Source: Hyphomonas sp.
Lineage (GTDB): Bacteria; Pseudomonadota; Alphaproteobacteria; Caulobacterales; Hyphomonadaceae
Direction: 5' to 3'
NCBI GenBank assembly: GCA_016124495.1
Contig: WGNP01000003.1
Coordinates: 310,001 to 374,000, forward strand
Length of the DNA stretch: 64,000 bases
Shown here: in pieces, positions 44,351 through 53,770 of the stretch
Layout of the letters: each line of letters opens with the position of its first letter
How positions within the stretch are numbered: position 1 is the first letter of the stretch
Program-made: the position numbers and the translations under genes
The notes under the pieces: model-generated
Seen by the model: the letters and a program-made list of their open reading frames with translations, nothing else
What the model was told of the DNA's origin: nothing
The model's database searches: none

Positions 44351-44492
44351 GTGGTTGTATCTCCGGGAGCGAGCGGCGCAGGGTGGGGGCGCCCGCGCGC
44401 CGGGTCAAGCTGGGCGGCGCGGGTGATGCAGCTTGCCGAATCCGGCCAGATGGCTAGCCTGTGGGGCAGGATTTCAGAATGAAGGACGCCGG

Positions 44493-46019
44493 ATGAGTGA
44501 CACGATTTTCCTGGGCGGCGCGGATGCCAACGGCACGGGCCATCCCGAGGCGGCCCAGTCGCTGATCCTGAAAGTAGCCAACCGGCACGGAATCGTGGCG
44601 GGAGCGACCGGCACGGGCAAGACGGTGACGCTGCAGATCATGGCGCAGGCCTTTTCCGACGCCGGTGTGCCGGTGTTCGCTGCCGATGTGAAAGGCGACC
44701 TCTCCGGCATCTGCATGCCTGGCAGCGAGACGCACAAGGCGCATGCGAACCTGACGGCGCGCGCGAAGCAGATCGGCATGGGCGAGCTGACCTACAAGGG
44801 CGCGCCGACGGTGTTCTGGGACGTGTTCGGCGAGACCGGTCATCCGATCCGCGCGACGATTTCCGAGATGGGGCCCCTGCTCCTGTCGCGCCTGATGGGG
44901 CTGACGGATGTTCAGGAAGGCGTTCTTAACATCGCGTTCCAGTATGCCGACGATAACGGCCTCCTGCTGCTCGACCTGAAGGACCTGCGCAAGCTGCTGG
45001 TGAGCCTGGGCGACGATACGCTGCGCACCGAGATCAGCCGCAAGTACGGCAACGTGGCGCCGGCCTCCCTCTCGGCGGTGCAGCGCGAGCTGCTGGTGCT
45101 GGAGCGCGACGGAGCGGAGCGGTTCTTCGGCGAGCCGGCGCTGGAGCTTGCCGACCTGATGCGCACGACAGCGGACGGGCGCGGATATGTGAACATTCTC
45201 GACGCTCGCAAGCTGATCAATTCGCCGAAGCTCTACTCGACCTTCCTTCTCTGGCTGCTGTCGGAACTGTTCGAGGAACTCCCCGAGATCGGCGACCCCG
45301 ACAAACCGCGGCTCGTGTTCTTCTTCGACGAGGCACACCTGCTGTTTGCCGATGCGCCGCCGGCACTTCTGCAGAAGATCGAGCAGGTGGTGCGTCTGAT
45401 CCGCTCGAAGGGGGTGGGCGTCTATTTCGTCACGCAGAACCCACGCGACTTGCCGGAACCCGTGATCGCCCAGCTTGGCAACCGGCTGCAGCATGCGCTG
45501 CGGGCCTATACGCCTAACGAGCAGAAGGCGGTTAAGTCGGCGGCCTCATCCTTCCGTCCGAACCCGGCCTTCTAGACCGAGGCGGCGACCACCGAGATGG
45601 GCGTCGGCGAGGCGCTGGTCTCGACGCTGGAAGCCAAGGGGGCGCCGACCATGGTCCAGAAGACGCTGATCCGCCCGCCTTCGTCGCGGCTGGGCCCGGC
45701 GACGGACCCGGAGCGCGCCGAAGTGCAGAAGGTGAGCCCGGTGTCAGGCAAGTACGACAAGACCATCGACCGGGAGTCAGCTTACGAGATCCTGTCAAAG
45801 CGCGAGGAGATCGCGGCCAAGGAGGCCGAGAAGCTGGCGAAGCTCGAGGCCAGGGAGAAAGAGGCCGCGGCCAAGGCGAAAGCCAAGGGCAAGACGACCA
45901 CCACCCGCTCGCGCCGCATGACCACCACCGAACGCGCCGCCAACAACGCCGCCAGCACGGCCAGCCGCGAGATCACGCGCTACATACTGCGCGGCATCTT
46001 CGGGACGCGGAAACGGTGA
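44493..46019 (+). pseudogene. HerA-like DUF853 ATPase gene interrupted by an in-frame TAG
   Basis: From [16 protein letters not shown] (44493) one frame runs to 46019 and would give a 508-residue DUF853/YjgR-type ATPase. Walker A is [10 protein letters not shown] near residue 36, Walker B is [13 protein letters not shown], and [15 protein letters not shown] is typical. At 45573-45575 the frame is broken by TAG right after SSFRPNPAF and resumes TEAATTEMGVGEALVSTLEAKG, i.e. no bases are lost. Homologues continue through this point. The Lys/Ala-rich C-terminus (EKLAKLEAREKEAAAKAKAK) follows. Options are a single-base nonsense mutation, amber read-through, or a sequencing error. Confidence 0.82.
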
Positions 46020-46222
46020 AGCGCATGCGTAAGCTCCTCTTGATCGCCGCCCTCGGCCTTGGGGGTTGCGCCACCGGCCCGTCCGAGAAGGACTGGACCA
46101 GCAATCCCGGCGCCCAGTCCTTCGCCACGGCAGCCTCCGCCTGCAGCCAGATCAGCTACAATATCGAGGCGAACTTCACGGTCTGCATGGCCGGGCGCGG
46201 CTGGGTTAAGGCAAAGGACTAG
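46016..46222 (+). CDS. Small lipoprotein, hypothetical
   Basis: This 68-residue ORF begins with GTG overlapping the TGA of the ATPase frame; the ATG at 46025 (MRKLLLIAALGLGGCATG) is the alternative start. A signal sequence ends in the lipobox LGGC, so the mature part is only about 50 residues, with two more Cys (ASACSQISYN, FTVCMAGRGW). Short lipoproteins with this CxxxGxGW-like end are common but unassigned. Overlap with the ATPase gene suggests they were co-translated when that gene was intact. Confidence 0.72.
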   Translation: MKRMRKLLLIAALGLGGCATGPSEKDWTSNPGAQSFATAASACSQISYNIEANFTVCMAGRGWVKAKD

Positions 46223-46316
46223 CCCTCCCCCCGCGTAAGGAGTGGCGAAAAGGGCGCGCGCCTCTTATAGTCTTTCCGGAGCCCCAATCAGACGAGCCAA
46301 AGGGAGGCCACGGCCC

Positions 46317-47747
46317 ATGAAAGAGTATCTCAAGTTCTATATCGACGGTGCCTGGGTTGACCCGGTGGTGCCGCGCCGCCTGGAAGTCGAGAACCCGGCG
46401 ACCGAGGAAAACTTCGCCGTCATCTCGCTCGGCTCGAAAGCCGATGCCGACAAGGCGGTTGCCGCAGCCAAGCGCGCCTTCGCTAGCTTCTCGCAGACCT
46501 CGGTCGAATACCGCGCCGACCTGCTCGACAAGATTACCGCCGGTATCCAGAAGCGGATGCCGGAACTCGCCGTCGCCATTTCCGAGGAGATGGGCGCGCC
46601 GATGTGGCTGGCCAACGCGGCCCAGGTGCCGGCCGGCATGGGCCACTTCGCGACGACCGCAGCGATCCTGCGCTCGTACAAGTGGGAAGAGCTGAAAGGC
46701 ACGACGATGCTGCGCAAGGAGCCGATCGGCGTCTGCGCGTTCATCACGCCCTGGAACTGGCCGTTGAACCAGATCGCCTGTAAGGTCGCGCCGGCGATTG
46801 CTGCCGGTTGCACGATGGTGCTGAAGCCGTCCGAGATCGCCCCGCTCGACGCGATGATCTTCGCCGAAATCCTGCATGAGGCCGGCGTGCCGAAAGGCGT
46901 GTTCAACCTCGTCAACGGCGACGGCCCGGGCGTCGGCTCGGTACTCTCTTCGCACCCGGATGTCGACATGGTGAGCTTCACCGGTTCGACCCGCGCCGGC
47001 GTGCTCGTCGCGCAGGCTGCGGCCCCGACGGTCAAGCGCGTCGCGCAGGAACTCGGCGGCAAGAGCCCGAACATTGTTCTGCCTACGGCTGATCTGACGA
47101 AAGCCGTCTCGAGCGGCGTGATGGCGATGATGACTAACACCGGCCAGAGCTGCAACGCGCCGAGCCGCATGTTCGTGCAGAAAGACCAGCACGATGCGGC
47201 GCTTGCGATCGCCAAGGCGACCGCCGAGTCCGTGAAGGTGATGATGCCGGCGGAAGCTGCGCCGGGCGCCATCGGCCCGATCTCCAACGCCAACCAGTAC
47301 CAGAAGGTCCAGGACCTTATTCAGAAGGGCATCGAAGAGGGCGCAACCCTCGTAGCCGGTGGCCCGGGTCGCCCTGAGGGCTTCAACAAGGGCTACTTCG
47401 CCCGCCCGACCGTGTTCGGCAACGTTACCAACGACATGACCATCGCCCGCGAGGAAATCTTCGGGCCAGTGCTGTGCATCCTGCCGTATGGCACGGTGGA
47501 CGAAGCCGTGGAGATGGCCAACGACACCGTTTACGGCCTTGCCGGCTATGTTCAGGGTCCGGAGAAAGAGGCGAACGCCATCGCCAACCGCATTCGCGCC
47601 GGCCAGATCCAGGTCAACGGCGCACGCCCTGACTTCACCGCGCCGTTTGGTGGCTACGGCCAGTCGGGCAATGGCCGTGAGTGGGGCGAGCACGGCTTCG
47701 AGGAGTTCCTCGAAGTGAAAGCCGTGATCGGCTACGCCGCCGCCTGA
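46317..47747 (+). CDS. Aldehyde dehydrogenase family protein
   Basis: Start at MKEYLKFYIDGAWVDP (46317), with AGGGAGG upstream; 476 residues. Key residues: FITPWNWPLNQIACK, the general-base Glu in QELGGKSPNI, and the nucleophile C279 in TNTGQSCNAPSRM. It oxidises an aldehyde to the acid with NAD(P)+; the substrate is unknown. A strong terminator follows and the GST gene starts 84 bp later. Confidence 0.94.
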   Translation: MKEYLKFYIDGAWVDPVVPRRLEVENPATEENFAVISLGSKADADKAVAAAKRAFASFSQTSVEYRADLLDKITAGIQKRMPELAVAISEEMGAPMWLANAAQVPAGMGHFATTAAILRSYKWEELKGTTMLRKEPIGVCAFITPWNWPLNQIACKVAPAIAAGCTMVLKPSEIAPLDAMIFAEILHEAGVPKGVFNLVNGDGPGVGSVLSSHPDVDMVSFTGSTRAGVLVAQAAAPTVKRVAQELGGKSPNIVLPTADLTKAVSSGVMAMMTNTGQSCNAPSRMFVQKDQHDAALAIAKATAESVKVMMPAEAAPGAIGPISNANQYQKVQDLIQKGIEEGATLVAGGPGRPEGFNKGYFARPTVFGNVTNDMTIAREEIFGPVLCILPYGTVDEAVEMANDTVYGLAGYVQGPEKEANAIANRIRAGQIQVNGARPDFTAPFGGYGQSGNGREWGEHGFEEFLEVKAVIGYAAA

Positions 47748-47772
47748 GGCGGGCGTGCCAGCCAAGACATCC

Positions 47773-47808
47773 GAAGCGGCAGCCCCCAGAGCTGCCGCTT
47801 CTTTTTTA
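47773..47808 (+). terminator. Terminator after the aldehyde dehydrogenase gene
   Basis: GAAGCGGCAGC and GCTGCCGCTTC form a perfect 11-bp stem around CCCCAGA, followed by TTTTTTA. Confidence 0.92.
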
Positions 47809-47831
47809 TCCGTCCACAGAGGAAATACCCC

Positions 47832-48446
47832 ATGGCCCTGAAGCTTCACCACCTTAACGCCTCGCGCTCGCAGCGCATCGTCTGGCTGCTGCTCGAACTC
47901 GGCGTGCCGCACGAGATCGTCCACCACAAGCGCAACGAGACAACGCGCCTCGCGCCGGCGGACCTGAAGAACATCCACCCGCTCGGCAAGTCGCCGCTGC
48001 TGGAGGATGACAACATCGTCATCGCCGAGACCGGCGCGATTGCACAATACCTGCTGGCGAAACATGACACCGCAAACAAGTTTCACCCGGCGGCGGGCTC
48101 GGCGGATTTCCCGCGCTATCTCGAATGGGTCCACTCCGCCGAGGGCGCGGTGTTCCTGCCGGGGCTGCTGGCGCTCTACACCGGCATGGCGGGGATCACC
48201 GAAGGCCCGGTTGCGCAGATGATCTCCAACGAGCGCGACAAGGTGGCCGGATACATCGAGGCGCACCTGTCGAAGCATACCTATTTCGCGGGGGAGAATT
48301 TCTCGGCCGCCGACTGCCTGATGGGCTTCCAGATCGTGATGACCAATGCGCAAGGCGGGCTCGCGAACCGTCCGGCGACCAAGGCCTGGCTGGACAAGGT
48401 AACCGCACGGCCCGCCTACAAGGCGATGCTGGCGGTGGGCGTCTGA
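47832..48446 (+). CDS. Glutathione S-transferase family protein
   Basis: This 204-residue protein has the thioredoxin-like N-terminal domain with RSQRIVWLLLELG, the cis-Pro region LGKSPLLEDDN and ETGAIAQYL, and an all-helical C-terminal domain (YFAGENFSAADCLMGFQI). It conjugates or transfers glutathione; the probable catalytic Ser is in NASRSQRI. Start supported by AGAGGAAA. A perfect ACGCCCC/GGGGCGT hairpin without a T tract lies 52 bp after the stop (48498-48516). Confidence 0.92.
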   Translation: MALKLHHLNASRSQRIVWLLLELGVPHEIVHHKRNETTRLAPADLKNIHPLGKSPLLEDDNIVIAETGAIAQYLLAKHDTANKFHPAAGSADFPRYLEWVHSAEGAVFLPGLLALYTGMAGITEGPVAQMISNERDKVAGYIEAHLSKHTYFAGENFSAADCLMGFQIVMTNAQGGLANRPATKAWLDKVTARPAYKAMLAVGV

Positions 48447-48726
48447 TCCGCGCCCGACGGGTAGCGGCGATCTTCCGCAAGCCGTCCATGAAGGTAAACG
48501 CCCCGGATCGGGGCGTCGGCCTGATGGCGACGGAGGCGATGCGGCTGTTCTGGCCTGCTTTTGGCGGGAGCTATGGCCGGGGTCGATTTCGATACCGCCG
48601 CGTTGCAGGTCATGGACAGCGGGGCCGTCGCCCGGCGCCTCACACAAAAGTGATCCCGTCTGCTGGTTGGCATTCAGCTTCCAGCGGGCACATGTTAAGA
48701 TAACGGATATTCAGGAGGCTGCTCTG

Positions 48727-49314
48727 ATGAAACGGCTGACATTCGCTGCTGCCCTTACGGGCCTCGTGCTGCTCGGCGCCTGCGCCACGGCAACGCCTTA
48801 TCAGGCGGCGTCCACTTCGGATCGCGGCTTTTCCGAGCAGAAGATCGAAGACAACCGCTTCCAGGTCCAGTTCGCAGGCAACTCGCTGACCGACCGCAAG
48901 ACGGTCGAGACCTATCTGCTCTACCGCGCAGCCGAACTGACCAAGCAGAACGGTTTCGACCATTTCCGGGTGGTTCGCCGGGACACCGATGCCAGGACGA
49001 AGCTGGTCAGCTCTCCCTCCGCGTACGACCCGTTCTACGACCACTTTTTTCTGAGCTACCGTTATTTCGGCCCGCGCGCGGCCTATTTCCGCGATCCCTA
49101 CCGCCGCTTCTATCCCGGGCCGCATTATGCATCGCGCTTCGGATATCATGACCACTTCTGGGGCGGCCCGGCCGATTACCGCGAGTCGACGAGCTATATC
49201 GCCTCGGCAGAGATCGTGATGGGCAAAGGTCCGAAACCGGACGATGTCGCCTATTTCGATGCAGGTCAGGTAATCTTAAATCTCACCGGCTCGATAAAGT
49301 TGCCTGAGGCCTGA
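48727..49314 (+). CDS. CC0125/CC1285-family lipoprotein
   Basis: Start at MKRLTFAAALTGLVLLGACATATP (48727), after AGGAGG; the lipobox is LLGAC. 195 residues. The body has the family core SEQKIEDNRFQVQFAGNSLTDRKTVETYLLYRAAELTKQNGFDHFRVV, then a Tyr/Arg/Pro-rich middle (SYRYFGPRAAYFRDPYRRFYPGPHY) and a beta-rich end. The family is named after Caulobacter proteins and is restricted to alphaproteobacteria; function unknown. An AG-C hairpin with T's follows. Confidence 0.87.
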   Translation: MKRLTFAAALTGLVLLGACATATPYQAASTSDRGFSEQKIEDNRFQVQFAGNSLTDRKTVETYLLYRAAELTKQNGFDHFRVVRRDTDARTKLVSSPSAYDPFYDHFFLSYRYFGPRAAYFRDPYRRFYPGPHYASRFGYHDHFWGGPADYRESTSYIASAEIVMGKGPKPDDVAYFDAGQVILNLTGSIKLPEA

Positions 49315-49338
49315 GCGACCCACCGGTCCGGATCTTCA

Positions 49339-49370
49339 AGAAAGCCCGGCGCAACCCGCGGGGCTTTCTC
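49339..49370 (+). terminator. Terminator after the CC0125-type lipoprotein gene
   Basis: AGAAAGCCC and GGGCTTTCT form a 9-bp stem 25 bp after the stop, with a GC-rich loop and no further T tract beyond TTTCTC. Confidence 0.6.
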
Positions 49371-49462
49371 ATGCCAGCAATATCCATTCGGCACTAGGCA
49401 AGCTGGTCGAGCGGGTCCAGAACGCGGCCTTCCTTTTTCTCCCGAATGGCTACCCCAGCGTC

Positions 49463-50716
49463 ATGGCCAACAGCGACAATGCGCCGACACAGCTGACCGC
49501 AGCGCCAAAAGGCCTGCGCAAGGCGGAGCTTGTCGCCATTGTCGCCGGGCTGATGACGCTGAACGCCATGGCCATTGACATCATGCTGCCGGCACTGTCG
49601 CAGATCGCGGTAGCGACCGGGCTGACGGCGGAAGGCGGCGCGGTGGACAACCGCCAGCAGCTGATCATCTTCGCCTATGTGCTGGGCTTCGGTGCGCCGC
49701 AGCTCGTCTGGGGCCCGGTGACAGACCGCTTCGGACGCCGGGCGCCGCTGTTCATCGGCCTCATCGGATACATCGCGGTCTCACTTGCCTGCGTGCTGAT
49801 CCAGGATTTCTGGGTGCTCCTCGGCGCGCGCTTCCTGCAGGGCGTGTTCTCGTCCGGCGCGCGGATCGTCGCCTCGGCAGTGGTGCGAGACCTCTTCTCC
49901 GGCCGCGCGATGGCGAGCTTCATGTCGCTGGTGATGACGATCTTCATGATCGTGCCGATCATCGCGCCGAGCCTCGGCCAGCTGATCCTGATGTTTGCGC
50001 CCTGGGAGGCGATCTTCATCTGGCTCGGCATCTGGGGCGCGGTGATGCTGGCCTGGACCTGGTTGCGCCTGCCTGAGACCCTGCCCATCCCCGCCCGCAG
50101 GCCGCTGAACATGGCGAGCGCGTTTGGCGCCTACATGAGCGTGCTGCGTTCGAAGGTAAGCTTCGGGTACATGTGCGCCTCCGGCATCGTTTTCGGGGCG
50201 CTGTTCGCCTTCATCGCCTCGTCCGAGCAGGTGTTCCGGCAGGTGTTCGACAAGGGTGAAACGTTTGCCTACTGGTTCGCAGGGGTCGCGGGCGTGATGG
50301 CGCTCGCCAACTTCACCAATTCGCGCCTCGTGGAAAAGGTCGGCATGCGGCGCATCAGCCATACGGCTCTGATCGTGTTCACCACGATCTCGGCGGGGCT
50401 CGCGATCTCAACCGTGATGTTCGGCGAGAATTTCGTGATCTTCTTCCCGTTGTTTGCCATCGCATTCGGCTGTTTCGGGCTGATGGGCTCGAACTTCTCG
50501 GCGCTCGCCATGGAGCCGCTCGGCAGGATCGCGGGCACCGCTTCAGCCGCCTACGGCTTTGCCACCACGCTGGCCTCAGCGTTCATTGGCGCCTTCATCG
50601 GCTCACAGTTCAACGGCTCGACCGTGCCGCTGATGCTGGGCTTTGCGGTGCTGGGTGCTGTGTCATTGATAATTGTGCTGATCACCGAAAAGGGCCGGCT
50701 GTTCAGTACGCGCTGA
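49463..50716 (+). CDS. Bcr/CflA-type multidrug efflux transporter (MFS)
   Basis: This 417-residue protein has twelve membrane segments and the Bcr/CflA N-terminus (LMTLNAMAIDIMLPALSQIA). MFS motif A is GPVTDRFGRRAPLFIG, and the substrate-path motif GVFSSGARIVASAVVRD lies in TM4. It likely exports small hydrophobic compounds by proton antiport. There is no obvious Shine-Dalgarno before the ATG. The gene is convergent with the RimK-type remnant, whose end overlaps nothing of it (7-bp gap). Confidence 0.92.
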   Translation: MANSDNAPTQLTAAPKGLRKAELVAIVAGLMTLNAMAIDIMLPALSQIAVATGLTAEGGAVDNRQQLIIFAYVLGFGAPQLVWGPVTDRFGRRAPLFIGLIGYIAVSLACVLIQDFWVLLGARFLQGVFSSGARIVASAVVRDLFSGRAMASFMSLVMTIFMIVPIIAPSLGQLILMFAPWEAIFIWLGIWGAVMLAWTWLRLPETLPIPARRPLNMASAFGAYMSVLRSKVSFGYMCASGIVFGALFAFIASSEQVFRQVFDKGETFAYWFAGVAGVMALANFTNSRLVEKVGMRRISHTALIVFTTISAGLAISTVMFGENFVIFFPLFAIAFGCFGLMGSNFSALAMEPLGRIAGTASAAYGFATTLASAFIGAFIGSQFNGSTVPLMLGFAVLGAVSLIIVLITEKGRLFSTR

Positions 50717-50722
50717 GCCAGC

Positions 50723-51627
50723 TCACAACGGCTCGCGCTGTTCTGAGAGCGGGCGCACGACGGTTTCGAGATGCTCGATGACGAGACCGGCATCGCGATC
50801 TTGGCACGCGCCAGCATCTGGTGCGCCAGCAGCTTGTCGCGGCCGCGCCCGATGGTACATGCACCTTTGAGGCAATAGGCGCCGGTTTCGGAGAACTGGC
50901 GCAGCGCGGCCATCCCGTAATCGGTGATCGAGGAGCCGGCCCTCGGGATGACCGCGTCATAGCGGGGCAGCGGATTGCCGTCATAGTGGACTTCGGCGTC
51001 TACCGTGCCGGTCCCTATATATTTGCGGGCCGTGTCGATCACCCCGATGACATTGCCGCGGGTCTGGGCTGCGTCGATCAGACGGAGCGATGAATGGTTG
51101 CGCGGCTCGCGGGTCAAGAGCGCGATCCTCAGCGGCCGGCGCGCGGGCCGCCTCTCGGGCAGGCGGCTGCAGAGCTCGTGGCCGAGCTGGGGCTTGCGGA
51201 AGGAGGCGTTGGAATCGATGACCATGTTCGGCTGGATCGGCCAGCGCAGGGCGCCCATCTCGGCATGCGTCTCGATCACGTAGCTCAGCTCCCGGTCGCC
51301 GTTGGAGCTGATCACTTCGCGCCGGTCCGCGACCGGGGCAGAACAGGTGACTTCGAGGCCAGGATCGTTCGGGTCAGGCTGGATCAGAAAGCGGACCTGC
51401 GGCGAACTCGCCGGGCCGAACGGCTCGGTCACGCTGGCATGCAGCGCAGAGGTCTTGGCGCCGGTATCGGCCTTCGCCTTGATCGCCGGCAAGCCAAGAC
51501 CGGTGAGTGACAGCCATTCTTCCCAGCCAAGCTGGAAGTTCGTTGCATCCGTGCTTGCGAAGGCCTCATTCTGTGCCCGGCCCGGAGAAATCGCGCCAGG
51601 ATAAGACGCTTTGCCGCCAGGCGGCAA
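50723..51627 (-). pseudogene. Remnant of RimK-type ligase fused to ATP-dependent zinc-protease domain
   Basis: The frame from 51627 has the zinc-protease (DUF-type, RimK-associated) domain GWEEWLSLTGLGLPAIKAKADTGAKTSALHA and SAPVADRREVISSNGDRELSYVIET, but the end of that domain is shortened. Then a RimK N-terminus, RRPLRIALLTREPRNHSSLRLIDAAQTRG, YDAVIPRAGSSITDYG and LLAHQMLARAKIAMP. There the ATP-grasp core is missing: the next frame gives only AGLVIEHLETVVRPLSEQREPL and TGA at 50723, which resembles the C-terminal end of such ligases. An internal deletion has therefore fused the ends out of frame. Nonfunctional as a ligase. Confidence 0.82.
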
Positions 51628-51649
51628 GTCAGCCTACAGAAAGCTGGCT

Positions 51650-53644
51650 TTATCCCTTCACAAGCCAGGCTTTTTCGACAAGCCTGGTCACGTCGCCCAT
51701 AATCTCGGTGATGCGAAAATCCTTGGGCGTATAGACACGCGCGATGCCCATCTGTTTCAGGGCGCGCGCATCTTCCGGCGGGATGATGCCGCCGACGACG
51801 ACTGGCACATCGCCAAGGCCGGCGGCGCGCAGTTCGGCGATCGTCTCGCGCACAAGATCGAGATGGCTGCCCGACAGGATCGACAGGCCGACCACATGCG
51901 CGTTCGCGGCCTTGGCCTGCGCGGCGATTTCGGCAGGCGTGAAGCGGATGCCTTCGTAGACGACTTCCATGCCGACGGCGCGGCCGCGCGCGGCGATCTG
52001 TTCGGCGCCGTTGGAGTGGCCATCGAGGCCAGGCTTACCGAGCACATATGTCAGTGTACGGCCGAGGGCCTTCGAGACGCGGACGACTTCGATCTTGACG
52101 GCCTCGATGTCCTCTGCGCCATCCGAGCCGACGACGAGCGCGACGCCGGTCGGCGCGCGGAACTCGCCGAACACTTCGCGCAGGACGGTGCCCCACTCCC
52201 CGGTGGTGACGCCCGCTTTCGCGCAGGCGATGGACGGCTCCATTACATTGCGGTTCTCGGCAGCTGCGGCGCGCAAGGCCGCGAGCGCGGCGGTGGCCGC
52301 GTTGCCATCGCGGCCGGCGCGCCAGGCCTTCAGGTCGCGCACCTGCGCGGCTTCTTCGGCGGGGTCGACCGTCATGATCGCGCCGTCACCGGAACCGAGG
52401 GGGCTGGTTTCGGTTTCCGTATATGCGTTGACGCCGACCACTTTCAGCGCGCCGGATTCGATGGCGCGAATCCGCTCGATATGCGCGCCGACGAGGCTTT
52501 CCTTCATAAAGCCGATCGCGTCTTTCGCCCCGCCAATCTCGTCGATCTTCGCCAGAGTGGCGCGGGCTTTCTGTTTCAGTTCTTCGGTCTTGGCATCAAT
52601 CACATGGCTGCCATCGAAGATGTCCTCGAACTCGAGCAGGTCGGTCTCGTAGGCAAGGATCTGTTGCAGGCGGAGCGACCATTGCTGGTCCCACGGACGC
52701 GGCAGGCCCATCGCCTCGTTCCAGGCGGGCAGCTGGAGGGCGCGGCAGCGGGCTTTTTTGGAGAGGGTAACGGCGAGGGCTTCGAGCAGGATGCGGTAGA
52801 CGTTGTTTTCGGGCTGAGGCTCGGTGAGCCCCAGGGAGTTCACCTGAACGCCGTAGCGGAAGAGCAGCGCCTTCGGATCGCTGACACCGTAGCGCTCCCG
52901 GCCGATCTCTTGCCAGAGGTCCACGAACGCCCGCATCTTGCAGAGTTCCGTTACGAAACGTACTCCGGCGTTCACGAAGAAGGAAATCCGGCCGAAAACG
53001 GTTTCAAAGTCTGATTCCGGAACTTGCCCGCCGGCCTTTACGGTATCCAGCACCGCGATGGCCGTAGCGAGCGCATAGGCCAGCTCCTGTTCCGGCGTGG
53101 CACCGGCTTCCTGAAGGTGGTACGAGCAGACGTTCATCGGGTTCCATTTTGGAACCTCCACATAACACCAGCTGACCATGTCGCCGATCAGGCGCAGGGA
53201 AGGCTCCGGCGGGAAGACGTAGGTGCCGCGGGAGAGGTATTCCTTGACGATGTCGTTCTGGGTGGTGCCGCGGAGTTTCTTGCGGCTCTCGCCGCGCTCG
53301 TCGGCCAGCGCCACATAGAGGGCCAGCATCCAGGCGGCCGGGGCGTTGATCGTCATCGACGTGTTCATCTGTTCCAGCGGCAGCTGGTCGAACAGGAGGC
53401 GCATGTCGCCGAGGTGTTTGACGGGGACCCCGACCTTGCCGACTTCGCCTTTACTGAGGATGTGGTCGGCGTCATAGGCAGTCTGGGTTGGCAGGTCGAA
53501 GGCGATGGAGAGACCGGTCTGGCCCTTGGAAAGGTTCAGACGGTACAGTTCGTTCGACTTCGTCGCCGTCGAATGACCCGCATAGGTGCGGAAGATCCAC
53601 GGCTCTTCGGGTGCGTGCTGGTAGTTTTTATCCGGCTTGCTCAT
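51650..53644 (-). CDS. ecm: Ethylmalonyl-CoA mutase-type B12 mutase
   Basis: Start at MSKPDKNYQHAPEEPWIFRTYAGHSTATKSNELY (53644), with GGGGAGG upstream; 664 residues. The N-terminal TIM barrel has QTGLSIAFDLPTQTAYD and the C-terminal domain has the cobalamin-binding signature LGKPGLDGHSNGAEQIA and GGIIPPEDARALKQMG. Length and N-terminus fit ethylmalonyl-CoA mutase (MeaA-type) rather than a classical methylmalonyl-CoA mutase large subunit. It converts ethylmalonyl-CoA to methylsuccinyl-CoA in acetyl-CoA assimilation. Ccr, the preceding enzyme, is encoded 2 kb away on the other strand with a shared promoter motif. Confidence 0.93.
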   Translation of the reverse strand: MSKPDKNYQHAPEEPWIFRTYAGHSTATKSNELYRLNLSKGQTGLSIAFDLPTQTAYDADHILSKGEVGKVGVPVKHLGDMRLLFDQLPLEQMNTSMTINAPAAWMLALYVALADERGESRKKLRGTTQNDIVKEYLSRGTYVFPPEPSLRLIGDMVSWCYVEVPKWNPMNVCSYHLQEAGATPEQELAYALATAIAVLDTVKAGGQVPESDFETVFGRISFFVNAGVRFVTELCKMRAFVDLWQEIGRERYGVSDPKALLFRYGVQVNSLGLTEPQPENNVYRILLEALAVTLSKKARCRALQLPAWNEAMGLPRPWDQQWSLRLQQILAYETDLLEFEDIFDGSHVIDAKTEELKQKARATLAKIDEIGGAKDAIGFMKESLVGAHIERIRAIESGALKVVGVNAYTETETSPLGSGDGAIMTVDPAEEAAQVRDLKAWRAGRDGNAATAALAALRAAAAENRNVMEPSIACAKAGVTTGEWGTVLREVFGEFRAPTGVALVVGSDGAEDIEAVKIEVVRVSKALGRTLTYVLGKPGLDGHSNGAEQIAARGRAVGMEVVYEGIRFTPAEIAAQAKAANAHVVGLSILSGSHLDLVRETIAELRAAGLGDVPVVVGGIIPPEDARALKQMGIARVYTPKDFRITEIMGDVTRLVEKAWLVKG

Positions 53645-53664
53645 CGGCTTGGCCTCCCCCCTTT

Positions 53665-53679
53665 TGTTGCGCCGCAACA
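53665..53679. promoter_or_regulatory. Palindromic operator candidate upstream of ecm
   Basis: TGTTGCGCCGCAACA is a perfect 7-1-7 palindrome 20 bp upstream of the ecm start, also lying in front of the divergent membrane-protein gene. A 13-of-15 match recurs upstream of ccr at 55525. A shared regulator of the ethylmalonyl-CoA pathway is the obvious candidate. Confidence 0.6.
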
Positions 53680-53770
53680 TGGCCGAGCCCCTGCCTGCTG
53701 GCAAGGCCCGGCAAAACTGTGCCGCTGGCCGCTTGAATGCGGACCGCGAACCACGACATCTCGGGCATTG

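Noticed and set aside
46206-48647. 813-aa minus-strand ORF
   Set aside because: It is antisense to the aldehyde dehydrogenase and GST genes, which have full family motifs; the antisense protein is His/Arg-rich and low-complexity, as expected of a high-GC shadow frame.
48447-48726. Possible gene in the gap between GST and lipoprotein genes
   Set aside because: Frames are short or shadow-like; only a perfect ACGCCCC/GGGGCGT hairpin at 48498-48516 stands out, without a T tract.
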